Source: Thermaurantiacus tibetensis (lineage in GTDB: Bacteria; Pseudomonadota; Alphaproteobacteria; Sphingomonadales; Sphingomonadaceae). From it: a stretch of 64,000 nucleotides of DNA. The translations under genes and the position numbers were made by a program. The notes beneath the pieces were generated by a model that saw only the letters and a list, made by a program, of their open reading frames with translations, did not search any database and was not told where the DNA came from. Within the stretch, counting starts at the first letter, position 1, and every line of letters begins with the position of its first letter. Shown here in pieces: positions 1 to 9,069 of the stretch. The stretch is from positions 782,530-846,529 of the forward strand of contig NZ_JACHTM010000002.1 of the NCBI RefSeq assembly GCF_015354055.1, in the 5' to 3' direction.

Positions 1-383
1 TCGAGCGGGTTCAGGTCCGCGCGCTGGACATTCTCGATGATCGCGGCCTCGAAGGTGGTGGCGTCGTCGAAGTCGCGGACGATCGCCGGCACCTCGTGCA
101 GCCCCGCCCGCTGCGCGGCGCGCCAGCGCCGCTCGCCCGCCACGATCTCGTAGCGGCTGCCACGCGGCCTGAGCAGCAGCGGCTGGAGGATGCCCCGCTC
201 GCGGATCGACTGCGCCAGCTCCTCGAGCCGGGCCTCGTCGAAGTCCTGGCGCGGCTGGCGCGGGTTGGGGTCGATGAGGTCGATTGCAACCGTGCCGGTT
301 GCGGTCGCGAGCGGCGGGGCCGTGCCCATCTCGTCGAGAAGGGCCGCGAGCCCCTTGCCCAGCCGTCCTGCCGCCTTTGCCAT
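1..383 (-). CDS. parB: ParB chromosome-partitioning protein, N-terminal part (cut by window edge)
   Basis: ParB binds parS sites, loads onto nearby DNA as a CTP-dependent clamp and works with ParA to separate replicated origins. The first 127 codons are present, read leftward from the ATG at 383. They include the basic start (MAKAAGRLGKGL), the ParB/Spo0J core with NPRQPR, the GERRWRAA box that binds CTP, and the start of the helix region (ENVQR). The rest lies outside the window. The gene is second in a parA-parB pair and two parS sites lie within 4 kb. The family is not in doubt. Only the C-terminus cannot be checked. Confidence 0.96.
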   Translation of the reverse strand, partial: MAKAAGRLGKGLAALLDEMGTAPPLATATGTVAIDLIDPNPRQPRQDFDEARLEELAQSIRERGILQPLLLRPRGSRYEIVAGERRWRAAQRAGLHEVPAIVRDFDDATTFEAAIIENVQRADLNPL

Positions 384-546
384 GCCCTTGCTCTCCTCTT
401 CCCGCCGCGCCGCCGCGCGCCCGTCCTGCCGCCCGTCCCGCCGCCCGGCCCCCCGCCCGTCTTCCCGCCCGTCCTGCCGCCCGCCGCCCGTCCCGCCGCC
501 CGTCGCCCGCCCTGCCTCCCGCCTTCCGCCCTCTGGCCCTCGCCCC
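384..546. repeat. C-rich low-complexity spacer between parA and parB
   Basis: The parA-parB spacer contains a degenerate run of CCCGTCCTGCCG / CCCGTCCCGCCG units between about 418 and 540. On the coding strand this is a purine/G-rich direct repeat. It should form stable RNA structure between the two cistrons. No short gene with a ribosome-binding site is visible. It resembles other GC-rich minisatellite-like spacers in this window. Confidence 0.6.
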
Positions 547-1302
547 TCAGGCGGCCTCGCGGAACTCGCGCGCCAGCGCCATGTAGGCTTCCGAGCCCGG
601 GCAGCGGAGGTCGTAGAGAAGGGCCGGGAGGCCGTGGCTGGGCGCTTCCGAGAGCCTGACATTCCGTGGAATCATCGTGCGGAACACGCGCGTCCCAAGC
701 GCCGCTCGCACGTCCTGCGCAACCTGTTCAGAAAGATTGTTGCGCCGGTCGAACATGGTCAGGACCACGCCGGCAAGGTCGAGCCGCGGGTTGGAGCGCG
801 CCTTCACCTGCTCCACCGTCTTCAGGAGCTGCGAGAGGCCCTCGAGGGCATAGAACTCGGCCTGGAGCGGGATCAGCACCCGGTCGGCGGCGACGAGCCC
901 GTTCAGGGTGAGGAGCCCGAGCGAGGGCGGGCAGTCGATGAAGCACCAGTCGAAGCCGGCAAGCGGGCCGAGCGCGGCGCGCAGGCGGCCCGTCGGGTTG
1001 TCCTCGCCCACGAGCTCCACTTCCGCGCCGGCCAGCTCCTGGGTGGCCGGGATGACCGAGAGGCCCGGCACCATGGTCGGCCGGGCGGCGGCCGCGGCGC
1101 GGCCCGGGTCGGCGAGGAGGTCGTAGGCCGAGGGGTCGCGCTCGGCGCGGCCGAGGCCGAGGCCGGTCGAGGCGTTGCCCTGCGGGTCGAAGTCGACGAG
1201 GAGCACGCTGGCGCCGGTGGCGGCGAGCGCGGTGGCGAGGTTGACGGCGGTGGTGGTCTTCCCCACGCCGCCCTTCTGGTTCGCGATCGCGATCGTGCGC
1301 AT
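547..1302 (-). CDS. parA: ParA (Soj) chromosome-partitioning ATPase
   Basis: ParA is the Walker-type ATPase that forms nucleoid-bound gradients moved by ParB-parS complexes. The 251-residue protein starts directly with the deviant Walker A box KGGVGKTT (residues 10-17). It has VDFDPQGN at about 36-43 and the Walker B region FIDCPPSLG. Its length fits chromosomal ParA/Soj without the extra N-terminal DNA-binding domain of plasmid ParAs. It starts 12 bases after rsmG on the same strand, and an AAGGCGAGG stretch before the ATG can serve as ribosome-binding site. Confidence 0.97.
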   Translation of the reverse strand: MRTIAIANQKGGVGKTTTAVNLATALAATGASVLLVDFDPQGNASTGLGLGRAERDPSAYDLLADPGRAAAAARPTMVPGLSVIPATQELAGAEVELVGEDNPTGRLRAALGPLAGFDWCFIDCPPSLGLLTLNGLVAADRVLIPLQAEFYALEGLSQLLKTVEQVKARSNPRLDLAGVVLTMFDRRNNLSEQVAQDVRAALGTRVFRTMIPRNVRLSEAPSHGLPALLYDLRCPGSEAYMALAREFREAA

Positions 1303-1314
1303 GCGGCCTCGCCT

Positions 1315-1941
1315 TCAGCCCTTCGCCCGCCGGGGGTCCGAGATGCGGAGGATCCGCGCCTCGGGGTCGGTCCGGCTTTCTGCCACGTCGAGGGCGAAGC
1401 GGAAAGCCCGGCGGGCGTCCGCCACCTCCGCGTCCCAGGTCCGGCCCTTGGGGAAGATCCAGGAGGTCCCGGGCGTCCCGTGGCGGAGCGACCAGTCGAG
1501 GAGCCGGGCAAGGGGCGCGGCGGCCCGGGCGGTGATGACGTCTGCCCGCTGCGGCGGAAGGTCCTCCACCCGGGCGTTCACGATCTCGACGTTGGCGAGG
1601 CCCATGGCCTCCGCGGCAGCGCGGAGGAAGGCGCATTTCTTGCCGATCGACTCGACGAGCCGGAACCGCCCGTGCTCCATCGCGGCAAGCACCAGGCCGG
1701 GAAAGCCCGCGCCCGAGCCGATGTCGAGCCAGAGCCGGCCCGGCGGCACGAGGGCAGCGAGCTGGGCCGAATCGAGGAAGTGGCGCTCCCAGACGGCGGA
1801 GAGGGTGGAAGGCGCAACGAGATTCATGCGGCCCTGCCAGTCGCGGAGCAGCGCCTCGTAGCGGGCGAGCCGCTCGAATGTTCCACGTGGAACATTCACG
1901 CCGGCCGCGGCGAGGGCAGCCGCGAAGGCCTCGGGCGTCAC
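1315..1941 (-). CDS. rsmG: RsmG (GidB), 16S rRNA m7G527 methyltransferase
   Basis: RsmG methylates N7 of G527 in 16S rRNA using S-adenosylmethionine. Loss of it gives low-level streptomycin resistance in many bacteria. The 208-residue protein has the family N-terminal helix region ([15 protein letters not shown]) and the SAM-binding loop [11 protein letters not shown]. Its start overlaps the mnmG stop by four bases (ATGA), so the two are probably translationally coupled. A parS palindrome is embedded in the coding sequence and encodes the residues around VPRGTFERL. Confidence 0.96.
   Translation of the reverse strand: MTPEAFAAALAAAGVNVPRGTFERLARYEALLRDWQGRMNLVAPSTLSAVWERHFLDSAQLAALVPPGRLWLDIGSGAGFPGLVLAAMEHGRFRLVESIGKKCAFLRAAAEAMGLANVEIVNARVEDLPPQRADVITARAAAPLARLLDWSLRHGTPGTSWIFPKGRTWDAEVADARRAFRFALDVAESRTDPEARILRISDPRRAKG
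1879..1894. promoter_or_regulatory. parS: parS centromere site inside rsmG
   Basis: The perfect 16-bp palindrome TGTTCCACGTGGAACA matches the widely conserved ParB-binding consensus TGTTNCACGTGNAACA. It lies inside rsmG and 0.6 kb upstream of parA. An identical copy is at 3804. ParB would nucleate here. Confidence 0.95.
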
Positions 1942-3785
1942 GCGGCGCGCGCGGCCGCCGGCCTCCGCAGCGCGGCAACAAGGGCGGTCAGCGCCGCCGG
2001 CGTGATCCCCCGCACCCGGCTCGCCTGCCCCAGCGTCTCGGGCGCAGCGGCGGCCAGCCGCTCGGCCATCTCGGCCGAAAGCCCGGGCACGCCGGCGAAG
2101 GCAAAGCCGGGCGGGATGGGGACGGCCTCGTCGGCCCGCAGCGCCGCAAGCTCGGCCTCGGCCCGCTCGAGGTAGACGGCGTAGCGGGCATCGGTTGCGA
2201 CCGTCTCGCGGACCGCCGGCGGCGCCTCGGCGATCTCGGGCGCGAGCCGGGCGAGATGGTCGAGGGTGACGCCGGGGAAGCGCAGCCAGTCGCGGAGCGG
2301 CAGGCGCTGGCCCTGGTCGGAAACCTCGGCGCCGGCGGCCTGCAGCTCCCGGGTGGTGGCAGGCCGGGCGAGCATCGCCTCGAGCCGGGCGACCGCCGCG
2401 GCGCGGGCGCGCTGGTGGGCCGCACGGGGCGCCCGGATGCAGCCGAGCGCTTGCCCAAGCGGAGTGAGCCGGTCGCCGGCGTTGTCGGCCCGAAGCCGCA
2501 GCCGGAACTCGGCGCGGCTCGTGAACATGCGGTAGGGCTCGGTCACCCCGTGGGTCACGAGGTCGTCGATCATGACGCCGATGTAGGAGGAGGCGCGGTC
2601 GAACACGACCGGCCGGTCGAGGGTGGCGTTGAGCCCGGCGACGAGGCCCTGGGCGGCAGCCTCCTCGTAGCCGGTGGTGCCGTTGATCTGGCCGGCGAGG
2701 AAGAGGCCGGGGAGGGCGCGGAGCTCGAGGCTGCGGGCAAGGGCCCGCGGGTCGACATGGTCGTATTCCACGGCGTAGCCCGGCCGGACGATCCGCGCCC
2801 GCTCGAGGCCCGGGATGGAGCGCACGAGCGCCTCCTGGACGTCTGCGGGCAGGCTGGTCGAGATTCCGTTGGGGTAGACGAGCGGGTCGTCGAGCCCCTC
2901 GGGCTCGAGGAAGACCTGGTGGCCCTCGCGGTCGCCGAACCGGACGACCTTGTCCTCGATCGAGGGGCAGTAGCGCGGGCCCACCCCTTCGATCCGCCCG
3001 GTGTAGAGGGGGGAGCGGTCGAGGCTCTGGCGGATGAGGGCGTGGGTGGCTGCCGTGGTGCGGGTGAGGAAGCAGTCCACCTGCGGGGCGGGCGGCGGGC
3101 CGGCCGAGAGCGCCGAGAACAGGACGGGCTCCGGGTCTCCGGGCTGGATGTCGAGCCCGGCCCAGTCGATGGTGCGGCCGTCGAGCCGCGGCGGCGTGCC
3201 GGTCTTGAGCCGGGCGACGGGCAGGCCGAGCGCCCGCAGGCGGGCGGCAAGGCGGGTGGCTGCCGCCTCGCCAGTGCGGCCGCCGGGAATGCTGCGCTCG
3301 CCGACGTGCATGACCCCGCCGAGGAAGGTGCCGGTGGTGAGCACCACGGCCTTCGCCCGGATCGGCCCGCGGCTGGTCTCGACGCCCGCGCAGCGGCCGG
3401 CCTCGACGAGGAGGTCGGTGACCTCGGCTTCGACGAGAGTGACGAGCGGCTCCCCGGCGAGGAGTGCGCGGATGGCGGCGGCGTAGCGGCGGCGGTCGGC
3501 CTGGGCGCGCGGGCCCTGAACGGCGGGCCCCCGGCTGCGGTTGAGCAGCCGGAACTGGATCCCGGCGGCGTCGGCCGCGCGGCCCATGAGCCCGTCGAGC
3601 GCGTCGATCTCGCGGACGAGGTGCCCCTTGCCGAGCCCGCCGATGGCCGGGTTGCAGCTCATCTGGCCAAGGTTGGCCGCCGAGAGGGTGACGAGCGCGA
3701 CGCGCGCGCCGAGGCGGGCGGCAGCCGCCGCCGCCTCGACGCCGGCATGGCCGCCGCCGACGACGATGACATCGGGACTCGTCAT
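1938..3785 (-). CDS. mnmG: MnmG (GidA), tRNA uridine-34 modification FAD enzyme
   Basis: MnmG works with MnmE to install the carboxymethylaminomethyl group on U34 of several tRNAs, using FAD, NADH and methylene-tetrahydrofolate. The 615-residue protein has the dinucleotide-binding GGGHAG near residue 10, the conserved SCNPAIGG segment with Cys44, a second conserved segment RYCPSIEDK in mid-protein, and the C-terminal helical domain that contacts MnmE and tRNA. Length is normal. It sits between mnmE and rsmG, the standard alphaproteobacterial order, and its stop overlaps the rsmG start. Confidence 0.97.
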   Translation of the reverse strand: MTSPDVIVVGGGHAGVEAAAAAARLGARVALVTLSAANLGQMSCNPAIGGLGKGHLVREIDALDGLMGRAADAAGIQFRLLNRSRGPAVQGPRAQADRRRYAAAIRALLAGEPLVTLVEAEVTDLLVEAGRCAGVETSRGPIRAKAVVLTTGTFLGGVMHVGERSIPGGRTGEAAATRLAARLRALGLPVARLKTGTPPRLDGRTIDWAGLDIQPGDPEPVLFSALSAGPPPAPQVDCFLTRTTAATHALIRQSLDRSPLYTGRIEGVGPRYCPSIEDKVVRFGDREGHQVFLEPEGLDDPLVYPNGISTSLPADVQEALVRSIPGLERARIVRPGYAVEYDHVDPRALARSLELRALPGLFLAGQINGTTGYEEAAAQGLVAGLNATLDRPVVFDRASSYIGVMIDDLVTHGVTEPYRMFTSRAEFRLRLRADNAGDRLTPLGQALGCIRAPRAAHQRARAAAVARLEAMLARPATTRELQAAGAEVSDQGQRLPLRDWLRFPGVTLDHLARLAPEIAEAPPAVRETVATDARYAVYLERAEAELAALRADEAVPIPPGFAFAGVPGLSAEMAERLAAAAPETLGQASRVRGITPAALTALVAALRRPAAARAA

Positions 3786-3803
3786 GCGCCGCTCCTAGCC
3801 GAA

Positions 3804-3819
3804 TGTTCCACGTGGAACA
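3804..3819. promoter_or_regulatory. parS: parS centromere site between mnmE and mnmG
   Basis: This is a second exact copy of TGTTCCACGTGGAACA, in the 66-bp gap between the mnmE stop and the mnmG start. The two sites are 1925 bp apart. Paired parS sites close to parAB are typical of origin-proximal partition loci. Confidence 0.95.
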
Positions 3820-3851
3820 ATGATGGCATGGTGAGTGTCATTTTCTTGGCC

Positions 3852-5129
3852 TCACTTGCCGATGCAGAAGCGCGCGAAGATCGCCCCCAGAACCTCCTCC
3901 GCCCCGATCGCCCCCGTGAGCCGCCCGAGACTCGCCGCCGCCAGCCGCAGCGCCTCCGCCCGCAGCACCGCGTCCGCCTCCGCCGCCGCCGCCTCGAGGA
4001 ACCCCGCCGCTTCTTCCAGAAGGTGCGCCTGCCGCGCGGTGGTGACGAGCGCAGGCTCGCCCCTCGGCACCCGCCCGCGCGCCCAGGCGACGAGGTGGGC
4101 GCGCAGCGCCTCGAGCCCCGCGCCGGTGCGAGCCGAGACATAGGCCACCCCCTCGCGCACCCCCGGCGCCTCGCCCGACAGGTCCACCTTGCTCACGACC
4201 CGCAGCACCTCGCCCCCGGCCGGCACCTCCCCTTCCCCCACCGCCAGCACGAGGTCGGCCGCCTCGGCCCGCGCGAGCGCGCGCCTCACCCCCTCCTGCT
4301 CGACGACGTCGGCCGTCTCGCGCAGGCCCGCAGTGTCGAGGAGGACCGCCGGCACCCCGCCGAGGTCGAGATGGACCTCGAGCACGTCGCGCGTGGTGCC
4401 AGGCACGTCGGTCACGATCGCGACCTCGCGCGCGGCCAGCGCGTTGACGAGGCTCGACTTGCCGGCGTTGGGCGGGCCCACGACCGCGACCACGAGCCCG
4501 TGGCGGACGCGCTCGGCCACCGGTGCGGACGCCAGCGCCTCGCGGATGGCCGACGCCAGCCGCCGGATGGGCCCCGCGGTCAGGGCCGGCGCGACGTCGG
4601 CCTCGTCGGCGAAGTCGAGGTCCGCCTCGGTCTCGGCACGCAGCGCCAGGATGGCCTCGCGCCAGGCTTCCGCCTGCCGCCGCAGCCGGCCCCCGGCGTT
4701 CGCCAGCGCCTGCTCGCGCTGCGCCTCGGTCTCGGCCGCAAGGAGGTCGGAGAGCGCTTCGGCCTGGGTGAGGTCGAGCCGGCCGTTCTCGAACGCCCGG
4801 CGCGTGAACTCGCCCGGCTCGGCCGGCCGGAGCCCGAGCGCGAGGCACTCCTGCTGCACTGCAGCAACGACCGCGGGCGAGCCGTGGAGGTGGAGCTCGA
4901 CCATGTCTTCCCCGGTGAAGCTGGCGGGCCCGGGGAAGACGAGGACGAGGCCCCGGTCGAGAAGCCGGCCGTCGGCGACGCGGCGGATGCTGCGCAGCAT
5001 GGCGGTGCGCGGCGGCGGCAGGGCCTGCCCGCCGAGGAGCTGCGCGGCAGCCCGGATGACGCCGGCGCCCGACAGCCGGAGGACCGCGACGCCCGAGGGC
5101 GGCAGGCCGGAGGAGAGGGCGAAGATCAT
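3852..5129 (-). CDS. mnmE: MnmE (TrmE), tRNA modification GTPase
   Basis: MnmE is the potassium-activated GTPase partner of MnmG in tRNA U34 modification. The start chosen is the ATG giving MIFALSSGLPPSG, which matches the family N-terminus. An earlier in-frame start would add 21 atypical residues. Order of parts: N-terminal folate-binding domain, helical domain, inserted G domain with GPPNAGKSS (P-loop) and LLDTAGLRE, and the invariant C-terminal CIGK whose Cys is catalytically important. At about 425 residues the length is normal. Confidence 0.97.
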   Translation of the reverse strand: MIFALSSGLPPSGVAVLRLSGAGVIRAAAQLLGGQALPPPRTAMLRSIRRVADGRLLDRGLVLVFPGPASFTGEDMVELHLHGSPAVVAAVQQECLALGLRPAEPGEFTRRAFENGRLDLTQAEALSDLLAAETEAQREQALANAGGRLRRQAEAWREAILALRAETEADLDFADEADVAPALTAGPIRRLASAIREALASAPVAERVRHGLVVAVVGPPNAGKSSLVNALAAREVAIVTDVPGTTRDVLEVHLDLGGVPAVLLDTAGLRETADVVEQEGVRRALARAEAADLVLAVGEGEVPAGGEVLRVVSKVDLSGEAPGVREGVAYVSARTGAGLEALRAHLVAWARGRVPRGEPALVTTARQAHLLEEAAGFLEAAAAEADAVLRAEALRLAAASLGRLTGAIGAEEVLGAIFARFCIGK

Positions 5130-5499
5130 CGGGTGGCCGGTTGCGCGCGCGGCGCCGGGGTTGCAAGGGCCGTGCCGTTGCGCGCGGCCCACGGGCTCCT
5201 ATCTTGCCGCGCGGCACGCGGCAGCCGCGGGCGCCGCCCGGGGGTTCCGCGGGCCGGGCGGGAGCCGGGCGGGGCCGGGCGGGCCGCGCGGGCGCGGGCG
5301 CCGGACGAGTGGGCGGAGGAGGCGGGCAGGCGGCATGACGGCGCGGGGGGAGCATCGCTGGACCTGCCGGAGGTTTGGCGGAGGAGGCGGGAAGGCGGCA
5401 TGACGGCACGGAGGGCGGAAGACGCGGCGACCGGGCCCGCCCGGGGCGGGCGTGCCCCGCGCGAGCGGCGCGCCGGGCTGCGGGCGGGGAGGGGCTGAC
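5130..5499. repeat. Intergenic region with a 31-bp imperfect direct repeat
   Basis: This 370-bp gap separates divergent mnmE and the psiE-like gene. Two 31-bp copies at 5312-5342 and 5377-5407 differ by one base and are 65 bp apart. Each ends in an ATG-containing segment (GGCATGACGGC). No coding sequence with family features is seen, although open frames cross it because of the GC content. The mnmE promoter must lie in its left part. Confidence 0.6.
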
Positions 5500-5964
5500 A
5501 TGTCGCTCGGCTCGGACTGGCGCGAATTCCGCGCGCGGCTTGCCGTGATGTCGGCCTACCAGCGCTTCGAGCAGCTCGTCACCTTCACCCTCTCGATCCT
5601 CCTCGTCGTCATCATCCTGGCGGCGATGTGGAACCTCTTCCTGCGCGTGCTCCTCGGCCTCGTGGTCAAGGGCTCGCTCGACCCGACCGACCACGCCGTG
5701 TTCCAGTCGGTGTTCGGGGCCATCTTCACCGTTATGATCGCGCTCGAGTTCAAGCGCTCGATCGTGGTCTCGGTCGAGAACCGCGACACGGTGTTCCACG
5801 TGCGCACCGTGATCCTCGTCGCTCTGCTGGCGCTCTTGAGGAAGTTCATCATCCTCGACCTCGAGAAGACCGACGCCGCGACCATCGCCGCGCTCGGGTT
5901 CGTGACGGTGAGCCTGGGGCTCATCTACTGGCTGATCCGCGCCCAGGAGATGGGGCGCGGCTGA
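5500..5964 (+). CDS. PsiE-like phosphate-starvation-inducible family membrane protein
   Basis: This 154-residue protein has four predicted transmembrane helices (roughly residues 22-47, 65-83, 102-119 and 130-147) and charged loops. Its segments (EQLVTFTLSILL, FKRSI near mid-protein, RKFIILDLE) match the PsiE / phosphate-starvation-inducible family, whose molecular function is unknown. The start is the ATG at 5500, just after a GGGGAGGGG ribosome-binding stretch. It converges on the LysR gene, with the stop codons 10 bp apart. The family call is fairly sure. A role in phosphate response is only by name. Confidence 0.8.
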   Translation: MSLGSDWREFRARLAVMSAYQRFEQLVTFTLSILLVVIILAAMWNLFLRVLLGLVVKGSLDPTDHAVFQSVFGAIFTVMIALEFKRSIVVSVENRDTVFHVRTVILVALLALLRKFIILDLEKTDAATIAALGFVTVSLGLIYWLIRAQEMGRG

Positions 5965-5974
5965 GGCGCCGCGG

Positions 5975-6922
5975 TCAGGCGGAGGCCGGCGCCGCGGGCT
6001 CCGGGCAAGCCGGGGAGGCCGGGGAGGCCGGAGCGGGGTCGGATGGCGCGGCGAGCCGGGCCTCGGCGAAGCGGGCGAAGGCCTCGACCGCGGCCGTCGG
6101 CCGGGCCGTCGCAAGCAGGCAGATGGCGGACTCCGGGAGCGGCGGCCAGCCGGGCCCGAGCACCGCAAGACCGGCCGGGACACGGCGGCGGGGGAGCACC
6201 GTGGCCCCGAGGCCGGCGCGGACGGCGGCGACCTGCCCCGCCTCGCTCGGCGAGGCGTAGACGACGTCGGGCGCAAGACCCGCGGCGGCCGCGGCCGCGA
6301 TGGCCCGCGCGCGGTAGACGCAAGGGGCGGGCGCGAGGACCAGCGGCAGCCGCGCGCCCGGGAGGGGGGCGGGAAGGGCACGGGCGGCGACCCAGGCGAG
6401 CGGCTCGTGGCGGAGCAGGCGCGCGCCCGGGAGCACGGCCTGCGGATCCTGCTTGATGACGACGAGGTCGAAGGCGCCGGCCTCGAACCGCTCGACCAGG
6501 TGGAGCGTGAGGTCGCAGCCGACGTGGAGCCGGACCCGGGGGTGGGCGCGGGCGAACTCCGCGAGGATGGCGGGGAGGTCGGTGCCGGCGACGTCCTCGG
6601 GGCAGCCGAGGCGGACGTCGCCTACGACCTCGCCGTCGCGGAAGGCGGCGACGAGGGCGCCCGCCGCCTCGACGACCGCGCGGGCGTGGGGGAGCAGGCG
6701 CTCGCCGGCCGGGGTGAGGAGGACGCGGCGGGTGGTGCGGGCGAAGAGGGGCGCGCCGAGCAGCGCCTCGAGGCGGCGGATCTGGGCCGAGACGGCCGAC
6801 TGGGTGCGCAGCACGCGCGCGGCCGTGCGGGTGAAGCTGCCGGTCTCGGCAAGCGCGAGGAAGGTGCGCAGGCGGGCGAGGTCGGCCCCGGTCAGGGGAC
6901 CGCGGATAGAGCTGGGGGGCAT
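5975..6922 (-). CDS. LysR-family transcriptional regulator
   Basis: The protein has an N-terminal winged helix-turn-helix (about residues 16-70, ALAETGSFTRTAARVLRTQS) and a C-terminal periplasmic-binding-protein-like effector domain. The start is the ATG giving MPPSSIRG, because upstream in-frame codons precede the usual LysR N-terminus by 55 residues. It is transcribed away from the broken bicarbonate-permease gene at 7161. LysR genes normally control the divergent neighbour, so this was probably the permease's regulator. The C-terminus is extended by an Ala/Pro-rich tail of about 25 residues. Confidence 0.88.
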   Translation of the reverse strand: MPPSSIRGPLTGADLARLRTFLALAETGSFTRTAARVLRTQSAVSAQIRRLEALLGAPLFARTTRRVLLTPAGERLLPHARAVVEAAGALVAAFRDGEVVGDVRLGCPEDVAGTDLPAILAEFARAHPRVRLHVGCDLTLHLVERFEAGAFDLVVIKQDPQAVLPGARLLRHEPLAWVAARALPAPLPGARLPLVLAPAPCVYRARAIAAAAAAGLAPDVVYASPSEAGQVAAVRAGLGATVLPRRRVPAGLAVLGPGWPPLPESAICLLATARPTAAVEAFARFAEARLAAPSDPAPASPASPACPEPAAPASA

Positions 6923-7160
6923 GGCGCACGCCCGGTCGGCAACCCGAGCGATGCGTTCGACAGGAATTCTTCGGTCTTGGGAGCGGAGGGGGGCGTCCAG
7001 CAGCGGTGCCGTGCCCAAGGGGCGCCGGGTACCGACGACGCGGCTGATCGGGACCCTGGTCTCGCCCATCACCATCGCCTTCCTCATGGGGGGGTGGCGC
7101 AGCGCGCGCGCTCGGACCTCGGGAGCCCCGAGCCCGTCATCCGGATCCCCCCGATCTCCC

Positions 7161-7780
7161 TTGCGGTTCGCGATCGAAATCCGGGGCCGGCACGAGCGGG
7201 CCGACGTGCGCCCCGCCGAGATTGCCGCCGGGCTTGCGGCGGGAACAGCGCTCGTGCTGCTCCTGCCGGCGGGCGCCTTCCTGGTGGCGCGGCGGGTGCT
7301 GGAGCTTTCGGTGCCCGATGCGACGGGCGTGGCCGCGCTCGACGGCTCGGTCCCGTCGGTGACCTTCCTCGTGGGGCGGACCTATGCCGACACCATGGGG
7401 ACGCCGATGGACGGCTACGTCATCGGGCTCGTTGCGCTCCTCGAGCGTGCCATTCTGGTGGCGCTCTTTCTCGACCGCTTCGCGAGCGCGCGGGCCGAGG
7501 CGCCGGGCGCGCCGCTCCCGGGCCTGTTCCTCGAGACGCTGCGGGGCCGGGGGCTGCTGCTCGGCGGCGGGCTCCTCATGGGCGCGGCGATCGGCGAGAC
7601 CCCTGAGAGCGGATCGAGCCCTTCTTCGTGGACCTGTTCCGGGGCGTGCTGGTGCTCTTCATCCTGGAGATGGGGATGGCAGCGGCGCGGCAGCTGCGGC
7701 GCTTCGGCAGGGTGGCGGGGCGGATGCTGGCCGGCGTGCCGCTCGTGCACATGTTCGCCCGGACGTGGGCCGGGCTGTGA
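7161..7780 (+). pseudogene. SbtA-type sodium-dependent bicarbonate permease, truncated and frameshifted
   Basis: The reading frame encodes the second half of an SbtA (DUF897) permease: GSVPSVTFLVG, then GYVIGLVALLE and GRGLLLGGGLLMGAAIGE up to about 7600. It then shifts by one base near 7600-7612 into the frame giving IEPFFVDLFRGVLVLFILEMG, ending at 7780. The shift equals one missing base after ACCCCT, and the downstream frame has its own TGA at 7604. About 100 N-terminal residues (the first helices) cannot be found upstream. The family imports bicarbonate with sodium. This copy should be non-functional unless the indel is an assembly error. Confidence 0.8.
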
Positions 7781-7812
7781 CCTTCTCGACCGTGACGGAA
7801 AGGAGACGCGAG

Positions 7813-8283
7813 ATGCCGACGAGGATGCTTGCCCTTTCGATGCTGGCGGCGGCGGCAGCCGGGCCGGCCGCCGCGCGCACCGAGACGTGCGACGCGATCA
7901 GCGAGGCCGAGGTGGCCCGGCTCTTCGACCGGTGGAACGCGAGCCTTGCGACCCTCGACCCGGCGCGGGTGGCGGCGAACTATGCCAGGGCTGCGGTGCT
8001 GCTGCCCACCGTCTCGAACCTGCCGCGGACGACGCCGGCGCTCATCACCGACTATTTCGTGACCTTCCTGAAGCAGAAGCCGCAAGGGAAGATCGACGAG
8101 CGGCACGTGACCATCGGCTGCGACGTGGCGACCGACGTCGGGGTCTACACCTTCACGCTCCAGGGGCCGGACGGGGCGCCGCGGCAGGTGAGGGCGCGCT
8201 ACAGCTTCGTCTACGTGCCCGAGGGCGGGACGTGGAAGATCCTCCACCACCACTCGAGCGCAATGCCGGAGCCGGCGCCCTGA
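7813..8283 (+). CDS. Secreted NTF2-fold protein (CaMKII association-domain / SgcJ-EcaC type)
   Basis: This 156-residue protein starts with a hydrophobic signal segment ending in AAAR. One NTF2-like domain follows, with the family features FDRWNASL, YARAAVLLPT, DYFVTFL, RARYSFVY and a C-terminal HHHSSAMPE. Proteins of this type resemble the CaMKII association domain and form ring oligomers; their bacterial role is not established. A GGAGACG ribosome-binding site precedes the ATG. It directly follows the bicarbonate-permease remnant, a pairing that may be functional, but this is inference. Confidence 0.82.
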   Translation: MPTRMLALSMLAAAAAGPAAARTETCDAISEAEVARLFDRWNASLATLDPARVAANYARAAVLLPTVSNLPRTTPALITDYFVTFLKQKPQGKIDERHVTIGCDVATDVGVYTFTLQGPDGAPRQVRARYSFVYVPEGGTWKILHHHSSAMPEPAP

Positions 8284-8287
8284 GGCC

Positions 8288-8311
8288 CCCGGGCGAGGGG
8301 CCGCGCCCGGG
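8288..8311. terminator. GC-rich hairpin between convergent genes
   Basis: CCCGGGCG and CGCCCGGG form a perfect 8-bp stem with an 8-nt loop. The hairpin begins 5 bases after the plus-strand stop and touches the minus-strand stop. No U-tract follows on either side. It could end transcription in both directions or protect 3' ends. Confidence 0.45.
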
Positions 8312-9046
<735 letters not shown>

Positions 9047-9069
9047 GGGAACTCCTTTCATGGGCAGGG

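Noticed and set aside
1878..5498. Very long plus-strand open frame antisense to mnmG and mnmE, and similar long antisense frames elsewhere
   Set aside because: They arise because GC-rich third positions remove stop codons on the opposite strand. Their products are low-complexity and match no family, while the minus strand encodes complete known proteins.
5792..5810. Half parS (GTTCCACGTG) in the PsiE-like gene
   Set aside because: Only the left half matches. The right half is CGCACC, not GAACA, so it is coincidence.
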